64,000 nt of DNA, taken from NCBI GenBank assembly GCA_017163975.1, contig JAFFSR010000220.1:10868001-10932000 (forward strand). Direction: 5' to 3'. The stretch's first letter is position 1. Each line of letters opens with the position of its first letter. A model generated the notes under the pieces. It worked only from the letters and a program-made list of their open reading frames with translations. It made no database searches and had not been told where the DNA came from. Positions 27,901 through 42,900 of the stretch are shown piece by piece. The translations under genes and the position numbers were made by a program. The stretch is from Anastatus disparis. Taxonomy: Eukaryota > Arthropoda > Insecta > Hymenoptera > Eupelmidae.

Positions 27901-30900
27901 TAAAATCGCCTGATATAATTTATGAATTGGATACCAAAGATGATTTTTACTTCTGAAAAATTGGACCATTGTAAAAAATATTAATATATATTTATCGTGA
28001 ATAATTTTAGTCTATATTTATTGTAATTTTTAATGCTATTTATAAAGCTTTTTTTTAAAGCAACATATAAAATAAACGTTAAACTTTGAAGTATATATCA
28101 TACTATAAAATGATGAATGCCTTTATCTTAAACGAATCTTCGGTTTTTACAATAAATTATGTCTCGAGATTTTAAAAGTTGCAATTTAAAAAAAGGAAAA
28201 CATACTCGATACGATTATAAAATAAAAAAAGGGAGAAAAAATTTTTTCTTCTTATGCGATACATTTAAATCAGAGAACCAAAACCACTTGGATAACTTGT
28301 AAAAGCAGTATTTTCATGTCCCAATTGGTTATAGGTTTAAACTCGAGACGCGTACACGTGCTCTTTTAACGCGGAGGTGTCAGAAATCGAAATTTCTGCT
28401 TCGATTAATCCCACGCAATGTGTGTGTGCGTATGATAAATAATTCTACGAAAAAAAAAAAAAATTGAAAAGGAAAAAAAATTGAAAAAAATGAAGAAAAA
28501 AATAATATTGAGAAGGGAAGTTTTTACAACGTTTCTTGGTTAACCAAAGGTGTGTCTCAATATTAACATGTAAAATTGACCGGGCGAATAATTTTGATTT
28601 GCGCCTAAGCTAATTGATATAATAAGTTAAAAATGCTTGTGGATTATATTTTTTTTTCTTCATGCGCGTGTATATCAACTTTGATTTCGTAAATATTTGC
28701 TCAGAATTTTCTTTTTTTTTTCCATTTATTTTCTTTTACTTCATTAGGAAACTGACGGTTGAGGGGGATAATCTTTATATTCGCGCGTATGACGGCTCAA
28801 GTTTGTTTTTCTCGTTGAATTAAACGGCGCTTATCTTACTTTTATTTAGAGAAATATTTAACTGACACTTCAACGTCTGAGAAATCGGTATTGCTTAATA
28901 ATCAATTATTTGCTTTAACTTAATTTGTATATGATATTTTTTTCAAATTTCATAAAAATATATTTATTTCATAAGTCATTTATAGTTTTTTTTTAATTTT
29001 TAATTTCATATGCAAACATTAAAAAAATAATTGAAGGTTTAATATCGAGAGAAAAATGAAAAAAATAATAAATAATTACAAAGTCAATAAAATTTCAAGA
29101 CAGAATATTAATTATCTTCTGGTAAACAAGGTATAATCAAGCATGTAAATACTTGTACCAAAAGTATATTTATTATGCAATTAAAAACTCAGTTTAACAG
29201 GTGTCTCGCTCTCTGGCATCATTTAATACGCGCGTTATAATGCTTGAACTTCAGAAAATTGTCAGTTATAAAGTATCTGCTTGAAAAATAATAAAAAGGA
29301 GAAGAATATACTGAAAAAAGAAGAATATATTCAACAAAAGAGAGCCACGTGTATAAATGGCAAATCGAAGAAACGATCAGTTTGTGCACTTTTCATCGCA
29401 CAAGCGTCGCATAAATAATTCCGAGTGTATATACACAGTACACCAGGCTCTACTTTTTCTTGCGTTTTATTTTTTTTTTATTTTTCCTCCTTTTTTCCTT
29501 TTTATTTTCTTCTTAATCCAACGATGTGACGGCAAAGTTGAGGCCAACCGGTCTGGCTTGTCCACAGAATCGTATATACACGTAAAAGACTACATTCTAT
29601 CCTTTTTCTTTCTCTCTCTCTTTCTTTTCTTTTAAAGCGATCGCTTTTCAATGGTAAAACCTTGAATTGTGGAACTGATCTCAGTCTTTTGTCATTTTTT
29701 TTCTTCATTTTTTTTATTATATATATATACATATAAATTTTTTTTAAAAACTCCTGTGATATTCTCGTTTTGTTATCTCTCGGACTGTTTGAGCCGGATT
29801 TCACGCCGAGGATTTATATACATTGTAACAAAACAGAGAGAAACAGAGGAAGAGACGGAGCAAGGGAGAGGCTTGTATAATTATTATCAAGTGAATATTT
29901 TTTTTTTCTTCTCTTTTTTTTTACGATCATGAATATATATATACTTGAATATTGAATTCGATCTATTGGAGATATACGTGTGGGATGGTTATAAATAGCC
30001 GTTTGATAATGTTTGAATTTTAATGCTTGAAAATTTTTCTATACGCGCATAGACTAGATAATGATTATAATGTATCAAACGAGTTATACGGTTATTTTTT
30101 GATAAAAATTAAAATTAAATAAATAAATATCGAGCCTGAATTTTTAACTAAAATTGCAATTTTACTTCCTCAACTATATTTACTTCAATATCTTCAGCTT
30201 CACTTTGAGATTGAAAATAACCGCACAACAAAAATAATTCCGATGCTTCTGATTCCACAAGTTTAGCCGAATACTTTTGCATTAGTTTTATTAGCTAGGT
30301 GTAAAAGTATATACGGAAACGTGGCTATTTTCGGTAATCCTTTCTTTTAAATGTATATATAAATGCATGTACATTCGTGGCCTTTGTTCTAAACTGTAAG
30401 CATCGCTGTTACGAGCACACGCGCCGATGGATCTTATTGCAACTCATTTTAAAGAGAAGAGAAAAGGCGTAACAGAACTATTATAATTGACCTGAGAATA
30501 ATCAGGAATTCGCGTTAAAGTCATTGCTTTTTTATTTAGAGCAAGGGGTTGAGGAGAGAAGAGTTTACGAGGGTTAGTAAAGTTTAGGGATTTGTGTGAT
30601 TCACGGAATTTTTATGTCCTGTTAAAAAAGCTTTACTGTTACACGAAATTATTTTCAAGGTAATTTCGGTCTAATATTGTAGGCTGAAATTTAAGTTTAA
30701 CTTTAAGCATTTTATTTTTAATGATTAAAAAGAAATTTTTCAATAATTACCTCTTTTTCTGCATCGGAATTATATTACTTCATCCAAGGCACGTCTGTAA
30801 ACTCGCTGAAACATCTCGTAAAATACATTGAATTACAAAGAGAGCAAATAAAAAAGCACAAAGAATTCCCCATCGCCAGAATCGTTAATTAAATATATAA

Positions 30901-33900
30901 AAGCTCATTGCTCATAAGTAAGGCTCCGATGTATTGGCAAGTGGTGTGCACAAAACAAGAAGCCTGGTAATTTCCATTAAAAATGCTACCGCTTGCCATT
31001 AAATCATGCTAAGTAGTTAACAAAAGTTGAGAAAAAAAAAAATTGAAAAAAAAAAGAAGAAAACGAAAAAATTTTTATAAAACCAAGCTGGATTATACGG
31101 CACCGATGTATATATGTAACTTATAAAGCGTACAAGGAAAAACACGCGATGATTGAAAGATGCCGGATGTCAAGTGAGTTCTGCTCCTTGGCTTAATCGT
31201 GAAGAAGCATATAAAAAAAAATTGTATACATATATTGAATGACTTGGGTAGCGGCAGACTGCTTGGCACGATACGAAGAAAGAAACGCTTTGAGAGACAT
31301 AAGGAAAGAAGTATAAAATATAAAAAAAAGAAGAGTAAAAAATTTGTATCGTCGATTTATTATACGAACCGCGGAATGAGTTTTGTCTTGTGCTTGCTTG
31401 GAAAAGTGACTTATATATCAAAGCTCTATGAAAACAGTAGAACGCACGTAAATATATATAGATTCAAGATGTATAAAAAGATGCTTTTAAAAGATGAATA
31501 AATAAGAGAAATCATTTTTTTTATAAAATAATGTTTAGAATATCTTGATTTGTATAGAAAAAGATTGTTTGAAAAAAGTAAAAATATTCATTTAGTTTAA
31601 AAAAAATTTTCAACTTCAAAGTGGTACGAATCAAACAAAGCTACATATATTTTTCTTAATTTTGAGAAAAAAAAAACATTTCACGTTATTTGTCTTTCGT
31701 TTCATTAAAAAAATATTTTTTTTACCGTACACTTGAACTTAAATTAGTTTATTTATAAGTTGCTGGTTCTTTTTGCTAATATAAAAACCAAAAAAAAAAA
31801 AAAAATGAAAGAAAATCGTATACCTAAAATTAAATTCAACATGAAACTTCACGTTGACAAAAGCAAAAAAGTAAAAATTTTCTTTTTGTTCACGCCAAGA
31901 TTTATGATAGAATCAAGAGCTTACTACTAAGGATTTTAACAAGTAACTATATAATACAGCTTCTGTAAAAGAAGAAAAAAGGGTCAGCTGTTGTACGTCT
32001 TGTAAATTTCTACAAAGACATTGCTTTACTACTAAGAACATTTCAATTCTCATTTTCCTTTTTTTTTTCTTTCTCTCATTCTTAGTCTTCTGTTTTTCTT
32101 ATGAATAATGGTTTTTCTTAGAGATAATACTATTATACCTAATGGCAATAGCGAGCTCTCGATTTCTATGATTTCAAGATACTTACATACTTTATAGTTT
32201 AAACCGCTGGTAATTATGGTTAGAGAGGTAACTTTTTGTAATGACTTTTCAGAATTTTATAGACATTAAGTAGGAAAAATATAAAGTTACTTTTTTTTTT
32301 ATTATTAAAGAATTCAATGGACTTGCAATTATTATTGATTTACAGTTACATTATTATTTTTAATTGAATAAATTGATTAATAAAAATTAATTACAAAAGA
32401 AGAGGTGCAATTTTTTTTATAAAAATTACGTATTATACAATCAAGAATAAAATTTTTTTTCAATGAATTAAATATAAAATTTTAAATTATAAGAATAAAA
32501 TTAATAAATTTTACTTCTATAATTATAGTATCTACATTAATCTACCATGATTTTGCACGAAGAATAATCTTTTATATACGAAGAAGCTCTTTTGTAAAGT
32601 GTAGCATTCAAAGTCTACATAGTATTAAGTCGGCTAAAAGTGCAAGCCTTAGCTTAAAATACATATATAAATGCGCCAAGCCAAAAAGTCGCAAAGTTGA
32701 CGTATGTACCTTGCGTATATATACATCTATACACGTTTAAAGTGGACGATGCGGCAAACTTACATAAAAAGCTTTTTGCGTTCTGTGAACTGGGGGAGGG
32801 CTGAAAAAAAGAGGGCAATAAACATATATATGTGTATACAAGCGTTACGTATATCGAGCGAGTTTTTGAAATAAAATAAAAATTTTAAGCAGCTACGAAT
32901 TGATATGGGCGAAACCGTTAAAATGTATTTACAGTTGACATTTCTTACTGTTTCTTTCTTCGAGTTTTTTTTCTTCATTTTATTATGTTTTTCGTTCTTA
33001 TTTTTCAGTTTTATGATTGAATACGAGCACGGAATATATGTATGAGAAGATTTGCTAATGGAATCGGTTGAATATTTTTTGTATTTTGTTTTTTTATATT
33101 AATGGGGTTTCTAGGTTATATACTCGTAAATATTTTATGATTATAAGAACTTTTTTTGTAAATTCTGTTATATGGCCTTCATATCTTCATAGTTTTGTGG
33201 ATAATAATATTCGAATAAAATCGCATATGACTTTGAATTACTTTTATAATATTGTAACTTTTTTTACATAATTTTATTGAAGTAGAAGATTTTATGCATT
33301 TCGTTTTCAAAAGCATTCTATTAAAACTTTAAATTACAACTAAATACTTACATTTAGAATTCATTTATACTGTGAAATTGGAATTAAAAGTACACGTCTA
33401 GAAGAGAAAAAATAGAAAACCAAAACTGTAAATATTTGTAAAGATCATTTACGTATAAGAAAAAAAAGGTAGAAAAAAAAATTAGATGAAAGGGGTCGTT
33501 TTTAACATATCCTAAAATATCCTACATACAAAGTTGCTTTAGGCGTTGCTCATCAAAGTGAACGAGGCAGTTTAAAACTATCATCGAGTTGGTCTCCCTT
33601 GAAGCGTAACACCATACGAGTTAAAAAAAAAAAGAAAAAGAAAAGAGAGAAAAGAAAAAAAAAATATTAAAAGAAAGAAAAATAAAGAGTTCGTGACGCA
33701 CGATGAAGTCCATGAAATTAGTTCCAAAGTCGCGGGGTTTTTAATTTGTATGTGTCTGTGTGTTCTTTTCTCTTCTATTATTACGCAAATGTAGGTCGAT
33801 TTTACAAAACCTAAAATCGAGAGAATAAAGACAGAGAGAAAGGCATCGCGAGAATAACGTTAAATCGCGTGACTTTTCAATAATGGAAAATCTTCGAAAG

Positions 33901-36900
33901 TTTTTATACACATATATTTTTTCTTAATAATAAAGAAAAATAAATTCTTAATTGAACCAAGAGTCTATTGGCGTAAGCTTTGTTCATCTTCTCACATAAA
34001 GTTTCTCTATTCTACTTCTCTTTCCTTTTTAGCACGCAATGAAAGTACCTAAATGAGAAAGAGAGAAAGAGTCCAAAAAAAAGAAACGTTATTATGTTCA
34101 TTAGGAAGATCGAGAATTAAAAAAAAAATGAAAAAAAAAGGAGTCGATGCGTGCGAGTAATTATTTTGTAATAGGAGATACTTTCACCCGCTAACGGCGG
34201 TCTGTATAATATTTTAAATTGCAGCACCTTGTGACAGGTAATAGAAGTATTCGTATGGTTTTTCTCTTTAAAATTTTTCAACTACCGTGACGCAAGCAGA
34301 CCAATTTTTATTTTTATTTTTTTTCTCTCTTTTTTTAACGATCTCATTGATATCGATCGCAGAGAGCTTACTAATATCCGGGTTCTCTGTAAGATAATAT
34401 AAAAGAAATAGTTCGATAAATATTTTGACAATGTTTTCTAAGATCACAACCAAAATTCCCTGGATAAATTCTTTAAAATTTTCTCGTTACGTAACATTCG
34501 AAGAGTGAAAGAAAGAGAGAAAAAAGGCACAATTAACGTGCTTAGTTTAGCGCAGTGTTTATTGCCTTTTTTCATGGCGATCGATTTTCATTAGCGTCAA
34601 ATTTAAACTGTCATAATGTATCGAGCTAAAAGACTCGTTTTAGGCCAATGTGAAATATTTTTAAAATTGAAAAAAATTTCATAGCGAAAGCGTAAAACCA
34701 CGCGTGTTCATGGACGCGTACGCTTAACACGTATTATAATTATAATTCGGATTTTATTTCTCACTTAACAATTATTATATGTTAAATAAAAATTAAAGTC
34801 TCAATTACACTGCGATAGAAGCACTATAATGTTAATACGAACAGACGATGCATGCCAAGTTTATGATATCTCAATCGTTAATTATCATGAAAATCGAATT
34901 TTTTTCTATTTTATCAATTTTCTATCAACGTCCCACTTTATTTTTCTTTTCCTGTTGCATTTATCTTATGAAAATTTCAAAACCTTTTTTTTTATGCATT
35001 CATTAAAAAAAATATTTCAAAACCTTATAAAGAGAGTCCATAAAAAAATATGCTTTCAATTTATAAAACTCGCATACCGCAACTCTATCTAGAATACCTT
35101 CTTAACCGTAAAACCCCACTCGATTCAACTTCAAAAAAAAAACTATCCCTTCGTTAAATACATACCAACTGCGCGTTTATATGTGAAAATTTTTGTACGA
35201 TACAATAACAACTGCCACCAGCCAATCTAAAACATATGCGGGTATACATTTATGCGGACGGATAAGTAAAGCTTCTCCCCCTTCTTTATTATGTGCATAA
35301 TGTGTAACAGCGGCAATGCCACTGCACGCAGGATGATTGAAAAATAAAATATAAAAAAAGAATATATACATGCATGGGGTAAATAATAATACGATGATGG
35401 AAATGCGCACAACTTGTGCTTCGCAAGTACATAAGGATGACTTTTGTTCTGCAGTACGTTTCTCTTTTTTTATATATTTTTTTTTAATTTGTGCATTGAC
35501 CGAGCAAACGCGAATGCAGGCAATCTTTTGTTGTAAGAGGTTGAGAATAATTTTTTTTGTTTTATTAGTATTGATTTTTTTCTCAAGCTTTTTATGGATT
35601 TTTTTACAATGATGCAGAAAAATAAAGAATTTAAATTGTACTTGTATTGAAGTACTATTTAATTAAAAAATAAAATAAAAATCTTCGAAAAATATTTTAT
35701 AAAAATGATTCTTTATTGAAATAATATTCAAATTATAATATTAGAAAATTTACTAATACTAATTAAAAATATTTTCAAAAATTAATAATAATGACTTAAA
35801 ATTAAAAAATTTAAGATTTCCTGCCATAAATAATGAGAATTTTTTTTTATCTAACGTCGCTATGTGCTTATGCTATCATTACGATGCTATGTAGTGATGG
35901 AGATTTCTCAGTGTGTTTGTAAACAAAGCACATGTAACGTACAGTGGTGCTTGTATCAATTGGCTGAGAGTGAGATTCGAACTCAAAACCTCGAGATTAC
36001 GAATCCATCGCTCTACCGAATGAGCCACTGACAACCTCATAGAATGTGATTTTATAAAAAGCTTTTTATTTGATATTGTTATTGTAAAAATTAACGGAAT
36101 ATATAAGTATTAAAAACTATGTTTTAAAATTTAATAGAAATAAAGAATAAAAATCGTTAAAAAAAAATATTTTCAAATTACTTTTAATGTATGATGCAGA
36201 TTAACAGTATACTGAAATAAAAAAAAACAATAATGACTGAAACAGTTAAAAATAATAGTTAACAGAGAGAGTAATAATACCAATAAAAAAAAGCAATCGA
36301 TTTTTTTCAAGTATAACTGTATCCGCTAGCTTTTTCATTATTCCTATTGGGTTTAAGCTTGAATTAAATTAATAAAAAGTCAGCAGGATAATTGAACAAA
36401 GACAAAAGTACCCGCTTCGTAAGAGCAAAAAAAAAGAGAAAGAAAAAAAACGTTCAATTCATAAGTTTCGAGTTGCTACTGGTATACGGTATTTTAAAAT
36501 GAATTTAAATTGGTAGAAATAATCATTGAGATTGCTTTTGATTAGTGAGACTAATGTCGAGAAAAGTTCACTGTACGTTAATTAAAAAGATATTACTGTT
36601 AGAAATAAAAAGAAACATTTTCTTTCCCTAGGCTTTTAATGGCGTTACAAAAAAAGGTTTTGAAATTCGAAATGTTGCGCAACTTCCGAAAATCAAATGG
36701 AAATAACATAAAATTTATTTATAAATAATTTCAACATGAATTCACATAATAATCGACTATTGTATTTATGTATCTACTTAAAAATTATAATTTTTCAAAT
36801 TTATTGATTTAAACTCCACGCATTAGTCAACAGAATGACAAAATTCATAAATATTAGCTAAAATACCTTATTAAAAATAAATTTACCTACTGTCAGTCTC

Positions 36901-39900
36901 TCGTGCGATAAGAATTCCTGCAGTCTTGCACAATTCTTATCTAAATTTTACATCGCTATCTTTTAAATTTACTCGAACCAAAAGAACCAGTATCTCCTGC
37001 AACGAAAAAAATTCAACAAAACAAAACGCTCCCCTTTCAAGCAAAACAGAAAAAAAAGAGCAAAAAATAAACTATTCTAATACATATGACCGATAAGAAA
37101 CGATTATATCAGTTATAAACTTTTCTCCATGATAATTATGTCACCAAATCTAGCTAACTTCATAAAACATACTTTTAGTATATTGAACTCTTAACTCCCC
37201 CTTATGCCATTTTACATTTTAAATCATGTTATCATTGAAACAACTGATGGATCGTTGAAAAGATAAGATTAAAATGGTATATATATATGCGCATATGGCA
37301 AAATAAAAAAAAATAAACAAAGTTTATATTCGCATTTTCTTTCCGCGTCGTCAGGCGTTATCCGGATAAAATTTATATATATACGCGCCTTCCATCGCAT
37401 ACTAAAGTAAGTGAAAGTGTATATATAGTTGGAATATATGTAAAGTATCGGGTACAGCAGTAGCACGACCTTATAGGATAATGTCTTTTATATATTGTTA
37501 AAATGGATTTATGAAGCTTGAGGTCAATGCTTGTTATAAAGGCATAGGCTTTTGGATGTTAATATATGGACATTTTTGTTTTGATACGAATCTTATTTTT
37601 TCTTTCGGGACTAATATTGTTAATATTTTTTATCTATTGTTATTATGATGATTTTATAAAAGTTGATAGTAAGATGAATTCTTCAAATCTTAATTTTTCA
37701 GTAATTAAAGATTGACAAATTGATCAAATTAAAAATATACCAATAGGCTTTTATGAATAATTCAATAATTCTTACGAAAATCTATAACTATTAATTAATT
37801 CAATAATTAACAAAATAAAATCCAGCAAATAAATAAACAAAATCTAAACCATGAAAATCGCATCATAATCAACTTGTTAATGACGCAATTCAAAGACAAC
37901 CAAATATAAAATCTTATTGTTAGAAAAAAAGTCTTATTTTGGTCAAAGCAATCTTTATCTTTTCTCATATGGTGGTCAGCTACACAACAACGAGATGTCA
38001 TTCGAATCTCACTTCAAAAAGACGTATGTGTATTATATACCATAGCGACATTAACAGTGCTCAAGCTCGGGCGCGAAAAGCCCATTTATTTGACAATAGA
38101 GAGATCTTTTTAATGTCTTAGCACGATAATAACCTATCTAAAAACTTATACATACATACATCTCTAGTATTTTGCGGTTTACATACGGTGGTAGATCACG
38201 TTATTACGTCTACGTATACACTACGTAGTACCTAGCGGACAACTTCAATAAATCAAAGGATCAGCTAAGTAAGAGATTAGCCATATTTATATATATATAT
38301 ATATATATATACACTCATTTCATTTTAACAGCTGGCCGTGGTGGTTGCTTAACGGGATGTATATAGCATGCAGGACTTTCTAAATAGAGGATTTCCGCGA
38401 TGATGACGATGATGATGATGATGTTGTTGTAGATATATTAGCTCTATGGAAAAGAAAAATAACAAAATTACAAAAGGAAAGGTATTAATGAATCTGAGAT
38501 TGACGGGGCCTAGTATTTCGGAAGCCAAATACTGATGACTGATGAATTATTGCTGTATCGGTATATTAATGAGGTGCGCGTATACATGATGATAATATAG
38601 CTGCGGAATTTTTTTTTTAAATTGGAATAGGATGCTTCGAGGTATATAGGATTTCGGGTTAATGGATAACTTTGATTTTCTAAAATGTATTATCTCTTGT
38701 GATGTATTGTTTCGTGTATTTTTGTATAAATTAATTTTTTTTTTTCAAGGAAATAATAATAAGGTCATTAGATCAATATTAAAAATCATTTAAATTTGAA
38801 TTAAAATTTTTATTGAGAACAAATCAATTGAGAATTATCAATTTGGAACAGAATTTTACACTGACACACTAATGAAAATTTTCAAATATTTTTCTATGTC
38901 ATACTTTACTTAAAAGTGCAAATCATTGAAAATAAAAAAAAAACAATACAAATCGCTTCGACATATCGAAAAAACCATTGATTTTTAAGATTGTGAAATC
39001 GACGTAACGTCAGCGGAAATTACATTACGCGTAAAAAAATTTATCACAACTGAGCATCGTAATGATATTCTTTTCTTTTTACATAATCTCACCGAACGAT
39101 CGGAGGAAGCTAAATACAAAATAATCTTGAAAACATCGTAATTCACACTTGTTTATGTAGTAAAACATCCTACACTCGTTCGTGCAATAACCTAATCAAA
39201 ATTTATACTTTTAAAATCCAGTTTTACTTTCCACATAATTCCAGAAGATCCCAATACATCAAAACAATATAAAGATTTATATACAGAATTAAAATGAGAG
39301 AATAAAACAGGAATTTTTTCATCTTCCCTCTCTCGTATCAAAAGATTTCAGGTATTCTAAGCAGATCTAAAGGTGTGACGTCAGCAGTCGAAATGACGAA
39401 ACATTTTTTCTCGGTTTAAAATGATCGGCCTCTACGCCTAAGCAGCCAAATATCTTTGACGTCATTCCAATACAAACACACACATAACAATATGTGTGTA
39501 CGTATATATAAAGGCGACGACCTAAATTTCATTGTGTGTATGTGTGTAAAATGCTCGCACGCGATTTTCGAAATCCAAAGTACAACACACTATATTATTG
39601 CACCTTTAGCTTATTCCTACACGTTTGAAATAGAAATATAAAGCTTTTTAGCTTTATTTATGATGTTGTATTTTTAGGCAGAACCGATCTATTTTCGTCC
39701 GCGTAAGATTATATTTTCGATGTACTTGAAAGAAGATAAGAGAACGTGAAAATTTATTTAGCGTAATTGTGTAATGGTGTGGCGTTACTCGGAAATTTAA
39801 GCATAGATTATATTGTTTTTGTTTATGTCATTTAGTTGTAATAATTACGTTTGGTTAAATTAGTACTTGGAATACGATACGCAAGAGATAAGTTACAGTT

Positions 39901-42900
39901 AAATTTTGAACAGTCGATTAAATGGTCGTTAACTCATAATGAGTTTAATAATTTATTTTTTTAACAAAAAAATAGAAAAATATCTATCCGCTGGTTCCCT
40001 TGAACTAAAATCATTTGGAAAATAAATGACTTTTTTTTCATTTGAGTACTTCTAATAATAACTACTTCTAAGTTTTTTGCTTATTATTTCCTTTTAATTA
40101 TTTGATTATGAAACTGTTTTTTGTGAACATTAAACTTTGTTTAGTTTTTTATAACAATTCCAACAAAAACGTTAAATAATACATCAGAATAATTTGTACC
40201 TGCGTAAATAATAATAGAAACTTTAGACATACTCGCTATCGTAACAATTCGAATTTAGAATATTTTACTTAACTTTTGTACTAAATAAAAACCACTTATG
40301 TATGCAACAATAATCTCTCGCAAGTGTCTATCTCCACCTATTTTTGTTAAGTAACAAGCATCTGCCGTGCGGCAGAAGTGCATATTTCGTAAAATGTTTT
40401 TCTATTTTAATCCTATCTCACCTACGCATACTCCACATTATATTCCGCGACGTAACGAAAATTTCTTTAGCCTCGGTCCTCGACCTGCCTCGCTTCTTCT
40501 TCTTTCCTCTCCTTTTTTTTACATCTTACGTGTGTACGCATATATATGACATATAAATATATATGCGTACATGTGTGCGTATATTTTTATATATATATAT
40601 ATATATTCTTATACGTTGCAGTTAGTTGGTTTTGCGTATGTGTATTTTTAAACGATGGCCTACTTTTGCTAAAGAGTCGCGTGATACGTTGCATATATAT
40701 ACATATATATATATGCATCCGTGGATGTAAAGACAGAACCATATGAATGCGAGATTTTATTGTCAAGTACTAGGACAGAATGAGAGAAGGTATAAGGTCG
40801 CATATACAGCGTGGCCTTTTATTATATGTTCCAGTTAGCAAAAATGTATCCTGCTGTGTTTAAGGAATTCACGTTTCGCTTTTAACGTATATGTACGTGC
40901 TTAAGAATGAGAAATATATTTTTTTTTTTTTGTGGGTTACGAGCATGTGGTTTGCCGATTATGGAATTTTAAATTGGGTTTAGAATGCAGAAAATTGATA
41001 ATTTAATTATTTAATTTTTTTTGCTTTAATGAAACTCATTTATCAAAGAAATTTACCGCAATGTTTTAAATTTAATAAATAAACAAAAAAATTAAATTTA
41101 AAGTACTTGCAGTTAATTTAAGTAAAAATTCATTTAGTAAAACATAAACACTTTATATTACCTTTATAAATATAGTAACACAAAAAAATAGTAACAAACA
41201 TTACCGAAAAAAAACCAATACATCGTATTTTAAATCTTTATTACACTTTCATCTGCCCTCTTAACCCCATACGTATTTTATATCCTCTAAGTACATTCAT
41301 AAATCACTAAATGCCCAACTTTAAACCAATAAAAAGCATTTTTTTCTTCTTCCTCCTATGAAAAAGCTTTCGTGTAAAAATCAACGACATTAACCACAAA
41401 ACGTCTCTTCTCTAAAAGAGATAAAGAGTCCAAAGCCATTGCATGAACAAAGAACTTACGTCGCATCTTTTTAGTAACCCATTAAAAAAAAAAAAAAAAG
41501 AAAACGAAAAATCTAAATAAAATAAAAGAAAAGGATTACACTATATCAAAAGAGCAAAGTTTAAGAGGCCAAATTCTTATTTATAACCAGCGAACAAAGC
41601 AATAAAACAATTGACAATAAAAAAAAAACGACACAATATAAAAAAAAATCAAGCATAAGATCGTCTTATAAAAGTATGCGCATAGTCAGGCGTGGCTTTG
41701 AGTATATATGGTGAAACCATAAACCTATTGTCGCATATATACATATACCTCCTCCGCTCCCGTGCATTTATGGGCTATGCCTCTGTTAGTTTTTTTTTTT
41801 AATTTTTTTTTATTATCATATAATGTACATATATGTGTGTGTATAAACGCGTAGACAAAGGCATCGTGTTTCGTAAGGGACTACCGCGCGTGACTCGCGC
41901 CTCTTATAACCACCGGAACCCCCAGGTAGTAGCCGAATAATGTGTAGAGAACTCCCCCTTCTTTTGTTATATACCTATATAATCCCTTTGTTTTCGCTTA
42001 CATACACGCGCATTATACACTAGATGAATTTTTGATTGATTTGGTGATAGGTTTGCATACCTTTGGAATACAAAGGATTGTTACTGTATTGTTTTGGGAT
42101 ATATTAACAGAGAGTTTTTGCTTAATCAAACGTAAATTAACGCTATTAGCCGAAATTTGGTTTGTTTTATTGTTTAAATTTTGATTTCACACATCATCCT
42201 AGAAATTAAATTTAAAAATTATCAATTAACTATATCTTTATTATAGATTTTCATTTTCTTTTCTATATAGTTAATTAATTGATTATTTATAAATTCACAT
42301 AAACAAATGAAATTTTAATAATCGATGATCTTAATCAACAACCGCAACGATCGCGTTTAGTCATCGATATAAAAGAAAAATAATAATAATCCAGCCATTT
42401 TAAGGCAGCCAGTCTACGGTAAATAAAACCCTTGCCTCATGTATTTTAATTCAAGAACCTGACGTAAACCTGTGCTCGTTCATAAAAAAAAAGACGATAT
42501 ACTTGAAATCTCGAAACGTTTAGTCACCGGTTGACAATGAAAATAAAAGATATACACGCACAGGAGAGAGCCCAGTATAAGAAAAGATAGAATGAATTTA
42601 CCTCTCTTACGGAGATCCTTCAACAAGTGGACAACATTCGTTCATCGTATATAATATGACGTAGGAAACGGAGACGATGATCAGAAACGGTTCAAGTTAC
42701 GCGCACGCCTGAAAACTCATCCGCAAGCATTATCAAGTGACTCATATCAAAGAGAGAGAGAGAGAGAGAAAACGAGAGAGAGAGAGCGGAAGAAAAAGAG
42801 AGAAAAGAACATATGCATGACCGCAAACGAGGTTCTATATGTTTTCAATTCCCTTGCACGTCGCTTCGTTGAGTGTCCAACTCTTTCTCCTTATATATTT

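Noticed and set aside
35960..36035. Second tRNA gene on the minus strand
   Set aside because: Same SINE family as 20252-20452, with degenerate stems.
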